Part shown: piece by piece, positions 36,107-43,924 of the stretch
Layout: every line of letters begins with the position of its first letter
How positions within the stretch are numbered: position 1 is the stretch's first letter
Source: Streptomyces sp. MA5143a
GTDB lineage: Bacteria; Actinomycetota; Actinomycetes; Streptomycetales; Streptomycetaceae
Length of the DNA stretch: 64,000 bases
Direction of reading: 5' to 3'
NCBI RefSeq assembly: GCF_900290235.1
Contig: NZ_OLMK01000115.1
Location: 1 to 64,000 of the forward strand
Program-made: the position numbers and the translations under genes
The notes under the pieces: model-generated
Databases searched by the model: none
What the model saw: the letters and a program-made list of their open reading frames with translations, nothing else
What the model was told of the DNA's origin: nothing

Positions 36107-36310
36107 TCAGACGGGGGTGACGTTCTCCGCCTGCGGACCCTTCGGGCCCTGCGTCACGTCGAAGGAGACCTGCTGGTTCTCCTCCAGCGAACGGAAGCCG
36201 CTCGCGTTGATGGCGGAGTAGTGAACGAAGACGTCGGGGCCGCCGCCTTCCTGGGCGATGAAGCCAAAGCCCTTTTCGGCGTTGAACCACTTCACGGTTC
36301 CGGTAGCCAT
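36107..36310 (-). CDS. Cold-shock protein (CspA family)
   Basis: 67 residues, the standard length. RNP1 (KGFGFI) and RNP2 (VFVHY) RNA-binding motifs are intact in a single OB-fold (MATGTVKWFNAEKGFGFI at the start). These proteins bind single-stranded RNA or DNA and act as RNA chaperones. AAGGAGG lies just ahead of the ATG at 36310. A long 5' leader with a perfect hairpin lies upstream, as in regulated csp genes. Confidence 0.95.
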   Translation of the reverse strand: MATGTVKWFNAEKGFGFIAQEGGGPDVFVHYSAINASGFRSLEENQQVSFDVTQGPKGPQAENVTPV

Positions 36311-36403
36311 AAGCCCTCCTTGGGCCCAAAGGGTTGCCCTGCTCCAGAACCCTGCAAGTGTGAAAACAAGATGCCGCACAACTGCATACGTCTGAAAACG
36401 ACT

Positions 36404-36434
36404 AGAGCCCGCGGTTACATGCTCCGCAGGCTCT
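36404..36434 (-). promoter_or_regulatory. Hairpin in the cold-shock 5' leader
   Basis: An 11-bp stem (36404-36414 with 36424-36434, one G-T pair on the minus strand) closes a 9-nt loop. It lies about 95 nt before the start codon, within the predicted leader that would begin near 36463 from the -10 TAGGCT (36470-36475, minus strand). A structured leader could tune translation with temperature. The rest of 36311-36631 holds no gene. Confidence 0.5.
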
Positions 36435-36469
36435 GTACTGCAAGGGAAACCAAACTGCAACTTGCGGCG

Positions 36470-36475
36470 AGCCTA
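36470..36475 (-). promoter_or_regulatory. Candidate -10 of the cold-shock gene
   Basis: TAGGCT on the minus strand, with TTGCTT 16 bp upstream as a possible -35. It predicts a leader of about 150 nt. Confidence 0.45.
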
Positions 36476-36619
36476 GCACGCGGGCAGCCGAAAGCAATAG
36501 AGGTCAAGATCACGTCACCCAGATGTTTGAGTGATCGTTGCGCCGGATTGACGACCGTCCCCCGATCGCCTCGTGCCCGCCGCTCGGACCCCGGACCCCG
36601 GACCGTACCTCATGAGGTC

Positions 36620-36625
36620 TAGTCT
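36620..36625 (+). promoter_or_regulatory. Candidate -10 for leaderless mqnA
   Basis: TAGTCT ends exactly 7 nt before the GTG of mqnA, with no ribosome site between. Confidence 0.5.
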
Positions 36626-36631
36626 CGCGAT

Positions 36632-37477
36632 GTGGACAATTCTCGCACCAGGCCGCGCGTAGGCCACATCCAGTTCCTGAACTGCCTGCCCCTGTACTGG
36701 GGGCTCGCGAGAACGGGCACGCTCCTCGACTTCGAGCTGACCAAGGACACCCCGGAGAAGCTCAGCGAGCAGCTGGTGCGCGGAGACCTCGACATCGGCC
36801 CCATCACCCTCGTCGAATTCCTCCGCAACGCCGACGACCTGGTCGCCTTCCCCGACATCGCGGTCGGCTGCGACGGCCCGGTGATGTCCTGCGTCATCGT
36901 CTCGCAGGTCCCCCTCGATCGCCTGGACGGCGCCCGCGTCGCCCTCGGCTCCACCTCGCGCACCTCCGTACGCCTCGCCCAGCTGCTGCTGGCCGAGAAC
37001 ATCGGCGTGCGGCCGTCGTACTACACCTGCCCCCCCGACCTCTCGCTGATGATGCAGGAGGCGGAGGCCGCCGTGCTGATCGGCGACGCGGCGCTGCGGG
37101 CCAATCTGCTCGACGGCCCCACCTACGGCCTTCAGGTGCACGACCTGGGCGCCATGTGGAAGGAGTGGACGGGACTGCCGTTCGTCTTCGCGGTGTGGGC
37201 GGCGCGCCGGGACTACCTGGAGCGGAACCCGCAGGTCACCCGCCAGGTCCACGAGGCGTTCCTGGCCTCCCGCGACCTGTCCCTGGTCGAGGTCGCCAAG
37301 GTCGCGGAGCAGGCCGCCCGCTGGGAGTCCTTCGACGAGCGGGTCCTGGAGCGCTACTTCACCACCCTCGACTTCCGCTTCGGCGACCCGCAGCTGCGGG
37401 CGGTCGCCGAGTTCGCGCGCCGGGTCGGGCCCACGACGGGATTTCCGGCGGATGTGAAGGTGGATCTCCTTTCCTGA
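36632..37477 (+). CDS. mqnA: Chorismate dehydratase (MqnA)
   Basis: 281 residues. MqnA dehydrates chorismate to 3-[(1-carboxyvinyl)oxy]benzoate, the first step of the futalosine menaquinone pathway. The protein has the periplasmic-binding-like fold of the family; the N-terminal RVGHIQFLNCLPLYWGL, the SxxS-like GSTSRTSVRLAQLLL (about 110-124) and LIGDAAL (about 149-155) blocks are typical. The GTG at 36632 is chosen for its position relative to the -10; the family start motif follows closely. A terminator hairpin lies just downstream. Confidence 0.93.
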   Translation: MDNSRTRPRVGHIQFLNCLPLYWGLARTGTLLDFELTKDTPEKLSEQLVRGDLDIGPITLVEFLRNADDLVAFPDIAVGCDGPVMSCVIVSQVPLDRLDGARVALGSTSRTSVRLAQLLLAENIGVRPSYYTCPPDLSLMMQEAEAAVLIGDAALRANLLDGPTYGLQVHDLGAMWKEWTGLPFVFAVWAARRDYLERNPQVTRQVHEAFLASRDLSLVEVAKVAEQAARWESFDERVLERYFTTLDFRFGDPQLRAVAEFARRVGPTTGFPADVKVDLLS

Positions 37478-37479
37478 GC

Positions 37480-37516
37480 AATTCCTCCGCCGGCCACCGG
37501 GCCGTCGGAGGAAATT
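37480..37516 (+). terminator. Terminator hairpin after mqnA
   Basis: AATTCCTCCG (37480-37489) pairs with CGGAGGAAATT (37506-37516) with one bulged base; the loop is itself GC-rich. It starts 3 bp after the mqnA stop. Confidence 0.65.
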
Positions 37517-37635
37517 CGTTTGACGAATTCCGGGTTCTGTGGGACTGGCGGTCGGCGTTCGCATTCCCCTTCGGGCGTACGGCACTACGCTGCTGGGGAG
37601 TCCTGGAGTGGACGCACGGGGGAGGGGTGGGGGCG

Positions 37636-39450
37636 ATGCAGCCGCTCGACGTCGGCGAACCCACGGTCGTGGGTCCCTACCGGTTGCTCGGCCGGCTCGG
37701 TTCCGGCGGGATGGGCCGGGTCTACCTCGGGCGCAGCGCAGGCGGCCGTACCGTCGCCGTGAAGGTCGTGCACCCGCACTTCGCGCTGGACGAGGAGTTC
37801 CGCGCCCGCTTCCGCCGCGAGGTGGAGGCCGCCCGGCGGGTGGGCGGCGCCTGGACCGCGCCCGTCCTCGACGCCGACCCGGAGGCGTCCGTGCCCTGGG
37901 TGGCGACCGGGTACGCGGCCGGGCCCTCCCTCTCGGCGGCCGTCGCCGACGGCGGCCCACTGCCCGAGCACACCGTCCGGGTGCTGGGCGCGGGCCTCGC
38001 GGAGGCACTCTCCGCCGTCCACGCGCTCGGCCTGGTCCACCGCGACGTGAAGCCCTCCAACGTGCTGCTCACCGTGGACGGCCCGCTCCTCATCGACTTC
38101 GGCATCGCCCGCGCCACCGACGGCACGGCCTCCCTCACCTCGACCGGCGTCTCCATCGGCTCCCCCGGCTACATGTCCCCCGAGCAGATCCTCGGCCACG
38201 GCGTCACCGGCGCCGCGGACGTCTTCTCCCTCGGCGCGGTCCTCGCCTACGCCGCGACCGGTGAGTCCCCCTTCCCGGGCGACTCCTCCGCCGCGCTCCT
38301 CTACAAGGTCGTCCACGAGCCGCCCCGGCTGGACGGTCTGCGGGGCGACCTGCGCGACCTGGTCGGGCACTGCCTCGCGAAGGAACCGGACGCCCGACCG
38401 ACCCCCGACGAGATCGCCCGCGCCCTCGCCCCCGACGGCGCCGCCCGCCTGGTCACGGCCGGCTGGCTCCCCGGCCCCCTCGTCGAACAGGTCGGCCGCG
38501 GCGCCGTCCAGCTCCTCAACCTGGACGCGACGGAACCGGGCCCCTCCGGGCCGGTGGGATTCAGCAGCCCTTCGGTGAGGGAGTCGGCCACGCCGACGCC
38601 GATGTCCACGCCGACGGACGCCACACCGGGCGGCGGGGCGAGCGCGATGAGTGGGACGAGTGGGATGAGCGGGACGTTCGGGCCGCCGCCCGTCATGTCG
38701 CCGTCGGTGCCGTCGGTGCCGTCGGTGCCATCGGTGCCGTCGATGCCGTCGGCGCCGTCCGTACCGTCGGCGACCCCCGCGCACTCCGGTCCCGCCACGT
38801 ACGTGCCCGGCGCACGTGCGGAGGCCGCGGTGGCGGACACCGTGCCGCCGCCGGCCGCACCCGGCAAGATCTCCGTGAGCGTGGCCGCCGCCTCGACGAC
38901 CGAGGCCGGCGGACGCGGCCGGAGAGTGAGCTGTTCGATCGCCCTGGCCGTGGCGGGGGCCTTCGCGGCGGTGAGCGTGGGGTCGGTGTTCGTCTTCGGG
39001 ATGCTCAAGAGCGAGGACGACCGCAACAGCGACAGCGCGGGCCCCGCACCGACGGCGAGCGCGAGCTCCTCCGAGCTGCCGGGCGACACGAAGGGCGACG
39101 TACCGGCGAAGTACCTCGGCACATGGGAGGGCGACGGCTACGCCCTGGGCGGCAAGCTCCCCGCCGGCACCTTCCGGGTCACCCTGAAACAGGCCGCCGT
39201 CGGAAAGGACCTCGGCACCTTCCGCTCGGTCGACCCCCTGGGCGGCGCCTGCGACGACAAGCTGGTCCTCAAGGAGGTGACGGGCACACACGTCCTCGCC
39301 ACCAGCATCGCCGACACCGAGAACAACCCCGGCACCTGCACCAGCAACACCCACGTCGTCACCCTCACCCTCGACGGCGACACACTCCAGTACGCCGCGG
39401 ACAACGCGGACGCCGGTGACCCGACGGCCCGGCTGAAGAAGCTGAAGTAG
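37636..39450 (+). CDS. Membrane Ser/Thr protein kinase (PknB-type kinase domain)
   Basis: 604 residues. The kinase domain spans about 10-275: the glycine loop GRLGSGGMGRVYLG, the VAVKVV lysine, HRDVKPSN at 135, DFGIAR at 154 and GSPGYMSPEQ. A low-complexity Pro/Ser/Val linker (about 310-400, with PSVPSVPSVPS repeats) leads to one membrane helix (about 435-457). An external domain of about 130 residues follows, beginning YLGTWEGDGYALGG and containing two Cys (GGACDD, PGTCTSN). It has no PASTA repeats, so the sensed ligand is unknown. The ATG at 37636 is within a few codons of a GTG at 37627. Confidence 0.92.
   Translation: MQPLDVGEPTVVGPYRLLGRLGSGGMGRVYLGRSAGGRTVAVKVVHPHFALDEEFRARFRREVEAARRVGGAWTAPVLDADPEASVPWVATGYAAGPSLSAAVADGGPLPEHTVRVLGAGLAEALSAVHALGLVHRDVKPSNVLLTVDGPLLIDFGIARATDGTASLTSTGVSIGSPGYMSPEQILGHGVTGAADVFSLGAVLAYAATGESPFPGDSSAALLYKVVHEPPRLDGLRGDLRDLVGHCLAKEPDARPTPDEIARALAPDGAARLVTAGWLPGPLVEQVGRGAVQLLNLDATEPGPSGPVGFSSPSVRESATPTPMSTPTDATPGGGASAMSGTSGMSGTFGPPPVMSPSVPSVPSVPSVPSMPSAPSVPSATPAHSGPATYVPGARAEAAVADTVPPPAAPGKISVSVAAASTTEAGGRGRRVSCSIALAVAGAFAAVSVGSVFVFGMLKSEDDRNSDSAGPAPTASASSSELPGDTKGDVPAKYLGTWEGDGYALGGKLPAGTFRVTLKQAAVGKDLGTFRSVDPLGGACDDKLVLKEVTGTHVLATSIADTENNPGTCTSNTHVVTLTLDGDTLQYAADNADAGDPTARLKKLK
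38698..38772. repeat. 9-bp repeat in the kinase linker
   Basis: About eight near-copies of a 9-bp unit (CCGTCGGTG) encode Pro-Ser-Val. In-frame length variation of the linker is possible. Confidence 0.8.
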
Positions 39451-39497
39451 GAAATTCACTGGTCGCGGACGTGGGGTCGTGGTCCGATGCCGCGGTG

Positions 39498-40070
39498 ATG
39501 AGCGACAGTGCCCCCACCGCGCCCCCGGTTCGCCCGCCGATCGTCCGGCCCAGGACCGACCACGACCTCGACGCCTGTACGCGGGTCCTGGCGGCGGTCC
39601 ACGAGCAGGACGGCTATCCCGTGAACTGGCCCGAGCACCCGCACACCTGGCTGACCCCGGCCCCGCTCGTCGCCGCGTGGGTGGCGGAGCACGACGGCCG
39701 CGTCGTCGGCCACATCGGCCTGTCCCGTGCCGACGACACGGACGTGGCGCCCGGCCTCTGGGCCGCCCGCACCGGGGTGGGCGTCGAGACGACCGCCGTG
39801 GTCAACCGGCTGTTCGTGTCCCCGGCCGCCCGGGGCCACGGGATCGGCGCGCTGCTGGTGGCGCGGGCCACGGCGGAGGCACGGGCCCGCGACCTGCACC
39901 CCGTGCTGGACGTGGTGGAGTCGGACGTCGCGGCGGCATCCCTCTACGAACGCCTCGGCTGGCACCACCTGGCCACGCTCGAACAGCGATGGGGCCCCGA
40001 GCAGACGGTCAACGTCCGCTGCTACGCGGCGAAACCCTCGCGGCCCCCACATCCCACCCCCCTAGGCTGA
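39498..40070 (+). CDS. GNAT-family N-acetyltransferase
   Basis: 190 residues from ATG 39498 (a GTG at 39471 is an alternative). The acetyl-CoA site VVNRLFVSPAARGHGIGALLVARAT (about 95-119; R-G-x-G-I-G) and the C-terminal VAAASLYERLGWHHL block are characteristic. The N-terminal Pro-rich segment is probably disordered. The substrate is unknown. Its end is 5 bp from the start of the next gene, whose own -10 lies inside this gene. Confidence 0.87.
   Translation: MSDSAPTAPPVRPPIVRPRTDHDLDACTRVLAAVHEQDGYPVNWPEHPHTWLTPAPLVAAWVAEHDGRVVGHIGLSRADDTDVAPGLWAARTGVGVETTAVVNRLFVSPAARGHGIGALLVARATAEARARDLHPVLDVVESDVAAASLYERLGWHHLATLEQRWGPEQTVNVRCYAAKPSRPPHPTPLG
40063..40068 (+). promoter_or_regulatory. Candidate -10 for the prepilin peptidase gene
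   Basis: TAGGCT ends 8 nt before the GTG at 40076, within the last codons of the acetyltransferase gene. Confidence 0.45.
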
Positions 40071-40075
40071 CCCCC

Positions 40076-40948
40076 GTGGATCCGGACCTCTGGCTGATCG
40101 CCCTGACGGCAGTCGCCGCCCTCTGGGGCGCGGCGGCGGGCACCCTCCTGCCCCGCCCCGCCTACCGCTTCGCCGTCGACGAAGACTCCCCCTGGCAGAC
40201 CACGTGCCCCGCAGGCCACCCCCTCACCGGCCCGGCCCACGGCTGGCTGGGCCGAGCCCGCTGCACCACCCCCGCGCCCCCCACCGCAACCGCCCCCACC
40301 GCAACCGCCCCCACGGCGAGCCCCGCCACGGCGACCCCCGACTCCACGGCCCCCGCACGCCCCACCCCCGCACCCCCCGCCCCCACACGCCCCACCCCCT
40401 GCACCTACGGTCCGAGCACCCCCACCGTCGCCCTCCTCACCGCCCTCGTCTGCGCCACGCTCGCCCTGGCCACCGGCGTGCGCCCCGAGCTCGGGGTCTG
40501 GCTTCTCCTCGCGCCGCTCGGCGTTCTGCTCGTCCTGATCGACCTCAAGGTCCAGCGCCTCCCCGATCCGCTGACCCTCCCCTTCGCCGCCCTCGCGCTC
40601 CTCCTCCTGGCCGGCGCCGCCCTCACCCCCGAACACGCGGGCGAGTGGCGCACCGCGGCGTTGGGTGCCCTCACGCTCGGCGGCGCGTACTTCCTCCTCT
40701 TCCTCATCCGCCCCCTCGCCCTCGGCTTCGGCGATGTGAAGCTCGCCGTGGGCCTCGGCGCGGCTCTCGGCTGGTACGGCTGGGGTGCCCTGTACGTCGG
40801 CACCTTCGCCGGCGCCGTCGTCGGCAGCGTCTGGACCGTCGTCCATGCGGTGCGCGGCCGGGCGGCACGCCGACAGCTCGTCGCCCTGGGGCCGTTCATG
40901 ATCGCGGGGGCGTACCTGGGCCTGCTCCTGGAGGCCTACGCGGCGTGA
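40076..40948 (+). CDS. Type IV prepilin peptidase (A24 family)
   Basis: 290 residues. A24 peptidases remove the leader of type IV or Flp pilins. The two catalytic aspartates are recognisable: one in VLIDLKVQRLPDPLT and one in the GxGD motif GFGDVKLAVGLG. After the first helix, the region where many family members carry Cys-x2-Cys pairs is instead a long Pro/Thr/Ala-rich linker (about 65-110). Six to seven further helices follow. No pilin or tad genes are nearby, so its substrates must be encoded elsewhere. Confidence 0.85.
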   Translation: MDPDLWLIALTAVAALWGAAAGTLLPRPAYRFAVDEDSPWQTTCPAGHPLTGPAHGWLGRARCTTPAPPTATAPTATAPTASPATATPDSTAPARPTPAPPAPTRPTPCTYGPSTPTVALLTALVCATLALATGVRPELGVWLLLAPLGVLLVLIDLKVQRLPDPLTLPFAALALLLLAGAALTPEHAGEWRTAALGALTLGGAYFLLFLIRPLALGFGDVKLAVGLGAALGWYGWGALYVGTFAGAVVGSVWTVVHAVRGRAARRQLVALGPFMIAGAYLGLLLEAYAA

Positions 40949-41039
40949 CGTCCGGGACCTCCGGGCTGACGTCGGCCGTTCGCGGCGGCTGGCGTAGGCT
41001 GGCGTGGTCCGTTCAACCCTTACGAAAGGGACGCTCCCG

Positions 41040-42239
41040 GTGACCGAGAAGGCCGATCTCCAGTCCGTTCTCGACCGTGCCGCCGAGGGTGGGCGGATCA
41101 CACCGGAGGAGGCGCTCGACCTCTACCGCGACGCTCCACTGCACGCGCTCGGCTCGGCCGCCGACGCCGTCCGCCGCCGCAGGTACGCGGGCACCGAGCA
41201 CATCGCGACGTACATCATCGAGCGCAACATCAACTACACGAACGTCTGTGTGACGGCGTGCAAGTTCTGCGCGTTCTACGCCCCGCCCACGGCCAAGGAC
41301 AAGGGCTGGACCCGCGACCTCGACGACATCCTGCGCCGCTGCGCGGAGACCGTCGAACTCGGCGGCACCCAGATCATGTTCCAGGGCGGCCACCACCCCG
41401 ACTACGGCGTCGAGTACTACGAGAAGCACTTCGCCGCCATCAAGAAGGAGTTCCCGCAGCTGGTCAACCACTCCCTCGGGGCCTCCGAGGTCGAGCACAT
41501 GGCCAGGATCTCCAAGGTGAGCGTCGAGGAGGCGATCCGGCGCATCCACGCCGCCGGCCTCGACTCCTTCGCGGGCGCCGGCGCGGAGCTGCTCCCCGAG
41601 CGCCCCCGCAAGGCCATCGCGCCGCTCAAGGAGTCCGGCGAACGCTGGCTGGAGATCATGGAGACCGCGCACAACCTGGGTGTGGAGTCCACCTCCACCA
41701 TGCTGATGGGCACCGGTGAGACCAACGCCGAGCGCATCGAGCACCTGCGCATGATCCGTGACGTACAGGACCGCACGGGCGGGTTCCGCGCCTTCATCCC
41801 GTACCTCTACCAGCCGATGAACAACCATCTGAAGGGCCGCACCCAGGCCACGATCTTCGAGTACCTGCGGATGATCGCGATCTCCCGGCTGTTCATGGAC
41901 AACATCGCCCACATCCAGGGGTCCTGGCTGACCACCGGCCAGGACGCGGGCCAGCTCACGCTGCACTACGGCGCGGACGACCTCGGCTCGGTCATGCTGG
42001 AGGAGAACGTCGTCTCGGCGGCCGGTGCCAAGCATCGCTCCAACCTCCAGGAAATGATCGACATGATCCGCACGGCGGGTCGGGTCCCGGCCCAGCGCTC
42101 CACGACGTACGAACACCTCGTGGTCCACGACGACCCGGCGAACGACCCGGTCGACGCGCGCGTGATGTCCCACATCTCCTCCACGGCGATCGAGGGTGGC
42201 ACGGCCCATCCCGAGCTGAAGATCCTCGCGTCCAACTAG
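41040..42239 (+). CDS. mqnC: Cyclic dehypoxanthinyl futalosine synthase, radical SAM (MqnC)
   Basis: 399 residues. MqnC cyclises dehypoxanthine futalosine to the spiro precursor of 1,4-dihydroxy-6-naphthoate. The radical SAM cluster is C70-x3-C74-x2-C77 (CVTACKFCAFY), followed by the family blocks QIMFQGGHHPDYGVEYYE and SFAGAGAELLPERPR. GTG at 41040 follows a GAAAGGG site; a GTG at 41004 would add 12 doubtful residues. It is paralogous to MqnE at 5815, but the cluster surroundings and GGHHPD mark it as MqnC. A small amidohydrolase-like gene follows 7 bp later. Confidence 0.94.
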   Translation: MTEKADLQSVLDRAAEGGRITPEEALDLYRDAPLHALGSAADAVRRRRYAGTEHIATYIIERNINYTNVCVTACKFCAFYAPPTAKDKGWTRDLDDILRRCAETVELGGTQIMFQGGHHPDYGVEYYEKHFAAIKKEFPQLVNHSLGASEVEHMARISKVSVEEAIRRIHAAGLDSFAGAGAELLPERPRKAIAPLKESGERWLEIMETAHNLGVESTSTMLMGTGETNAERIEHLRMIRDVQDRTGGFRAFIPYLYQPMNNHLKGRTQATIFEYLRMIAISRLFMDNIAHIQGSWLTTGQDAGQLTLHYGADDLGSVMLEENVVSAAGAKHRSNLQEMIDMIRTAGRVPAQRSTTYEHLVVHDDPANDPVDARVMSHISSTAIEGGTAHPELKILASN

Positions 42240-42246
42240 TCCTCCC

Positions 42247-42696
42247 ATGCTGACGATCCACGCCGCCGACGAGGTACGCCTCACCTGGGACGACCCCGAG
42301 CCCGTCAAGGGCGGCGCCGTGGTCGTCGAGGGCATCCGGGTCCGGGCCGCGGGACCGCTGGAGGAGATCCAGGAGCGGTTCCCGGGCGCCCGCGTGCGCC
42401 GGTGGCCCGGGGTGCTCGGCCCCGCCCGCGTCCACGAGGGCCCGCTGCCCGACGCGCCGACCCCACGGGAACGCGTCCACGTGGTGCTGAAGTCCGGGGC
42501 GACCGCCGTGCTCGCGGACCACACGGACACTCCCGAACTCCGCGCCGCCGCCGAACGGAACGACGTCGTCGTGCTCGCCGGTCCCCGCCCGCCGGCGATC
42601 GTCGACAACGGCCGGGCGGACCTGGCGGTCTTCGACGAGGCGGGCATCTGCGTGGCGACGGTCTGCGCGGGCCGCCTGGTGCACCGCCGCCGCTGA
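42247..42696 (+). CDS. Small imidazolonepropionase-like domain protein
   Basis: 149 residues. The sequence starts MLTIHAADEVRLTW and continues to GAVVVEGIRVRAAGP, which matches the outer beta-sandwich of amidohydrolases such as imidazolonepropionase. The metal-binding barrel is absent: there is no HxH, and no catalytic Asp set is visible. The C-terminal VDNGRADLAVFDEAGICVATV resembles the closing strands of the same composite domain. It starts 7 bp after mqnC and probably shares its operon. A role beside menaquinone enzymes is inferred from position only. Stand-alone versions have no known function. Confidence 0.7.
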   Translation: MLTIHAADEVRLTWDDPEPVKGGAVVVEGIRVRAAGPLEEIQERFPGARVRRWPGVLGPARVHEGPLPDAPTPRERVHVVLKSGATAVLADHTDTPELRAAAERNDVVVLAGPRPPAIVDNGRADLAVFDEAGICVATVCAGRLVHRRR

Positions 42697-42723
42697 CGGC
42701 AGGGGCGCCCCGACGGCGGAGGC

Positions 42724-42747
42724 CGGGGCGGGGGCGCCGCCGCCCCG
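42724..42747. terminator. Convergent terminator hairpin
   Basis: An 8-bp stem CGGGGCGG / CCGCCCCG with an 8-nt loop lies between the convergent mqnC-operon end and the GH18-like gene. Confidence 0.5.
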
Positions 42748-42748
42748 C

Positions 42749-43831
42749 TCATCCCGAGAACGCCTCCGCGAACGCGCCGTCCTCCTGCTCGACCCCGCTG
42801 CAGTCGGTCAGGGCGTCATGCGCCCCGTCCCCGCACTCCCGGTCCCGGAACGTCGCCCACATGGAGACCCAGGCGATCCCCTTCTCCTCCGCGAACTCCC
42901 TGACCTGCGCCGCGTCCTCCAGCGTGAACGTCTCGTTCTCCACGTCGTTGACGCCGAGCATCGAGGTGAGGGCGAGAGCCCGCCACGCCGTGCCCGGGGA
43001 CGTTCCGAAGACGTCCCGCGCCTGCCGGTGCGTGGCCCTCGCGGCCCGTTCCGCGTAGTCGCCCATGTCGCCGTCGTACGAACGGGCGTAGTTCATGGTC
43101 ATGATGTTGACGGTGGAGACCTGGACGGACGCGTCGTTCGCCGAGTGGAGCAGGGCGAGGGCGTCGGCGTCGAGACCGGACGGCATCACGGGGAGCGTGA
43201 ACGAGACGGAGAGGCCGGGCCGGTCCCGCTGGAGGCGGGCGATCGCCTCGGACCGAAGGTCCACCGCGTCGGAGTCCTTCAGCGCGTCGCCCTCGACGTC
43301 GAAGTCGGCGGCCGTCGCACCGGCGGCGTCGAGCGCCGCGCCGTACGCGTCGGCGAGGTCGTCCGCGCTGTCGCAGGCGTCGGCCAGTTCCGTCCCCGAC
43401 GCCCCGCCGAAGGACACCCGCACCGACGCCCCGGACTTGGTCAGCGCCGCGATACGGGACTTCACCGCCCGGTCGCCGAGGGGAGTGGTCCCGTTCCACG
43501 CGGGCACGCACGCGTCGCCGTCGGCGATCACGAAGGCGAGATGGTACGCGGCCGCCGCCCCGGCCTCGTCGAGGTCGGACGCCTCCGTGGCGTCCACGTA
43601 GGGGGCGTACACCGTGGAGGTCCCCGCCTCCGTCTCGGCGGCCGTCGCCTTCGCGTCGGGTGTCCTCGGCGCACCGCTCGGCGCGGACGCGGACTCCGTC
43701 GACCCCGCGGCGCAGCCCCCGCAGGTCAGGACCAGCGCGGACATCACAGATAGCGCGGATATCGCAGGTATCGCAGGGATCGCGGATATCAGTGCGGCGG
43801 CCGTTTTCGGGGCATTCCTCACGTTGCTCAC
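42749..43831 (-). CDS. Secreted GH18-like (chitinase-fold) protein
   Basis: 360 residues from GTG 43831. Several in-frame starts (TTG 43843, GTG 43822) are equally possible because the ribosome site is weak. The signal region is built of short Ala-Ile-Pro repeats and ends near CGGCAAG. The mature part follows the GH18 pattern: VYAPYVDAT, AYHLAFVIAD, SVRVSFGGASG, a DFDVEGD in the catalytic DxxDxDxE position, and TVNIMTMNYA. The catalytic acid (E) is present in DVEGD. It resembles the small secreted chitinase-like proteins of Streptomyces; the substrate is unknown. Confidence 0.83.
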   Translation of the reverse strand: MSNVRNAPKTAAALISAIPAIPAISALSVMSALVLTCGGCAAGSTESASAPSGAPRTPDAKATAAETEAGTSTVYAPYVDATEASDLDEAGAAAAYHLAFVIADGDACVPAWNGTTPLGDRAVKSRIAALTKSGASVRVSFGGASGTELADACDSADDLADAYGAALDAAGATAADFDVEGDALKDSDAVDLRSEAIARLQRDRPGLSVSFTLPVMPSGLDADALALLHSANDASVQVSTVNIMTMNYARSYDGDMGDYAERAARATHRQARDVFGTSPGTAWRALALTSMLGVNDVENETFTLEDAAQVREFAEEKGIAWVSMWATFRDRECGDGAHDALTDCSGVEQEDGAFAEAFSG

Positions 43832-43912
43832 TGGGGCAACCAATCACACCGGGCCGGGCGCCGTGCCGTGGTCGCCGGGACGGGCGCTGCGAGGCCGCTC
43901 GGCGCCTCCTGC

Positions 43913-43918
43913 CACAAT
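43913..43918 (+). promoter_or_regulatory. Candidate -10 for leaderless menG
   Basis: CACAAT ends 7 nt before the GTG at 43925; no ribosome site is present. Confidence 0.4.
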
Positions 43919-43924
43919 GGGCCC

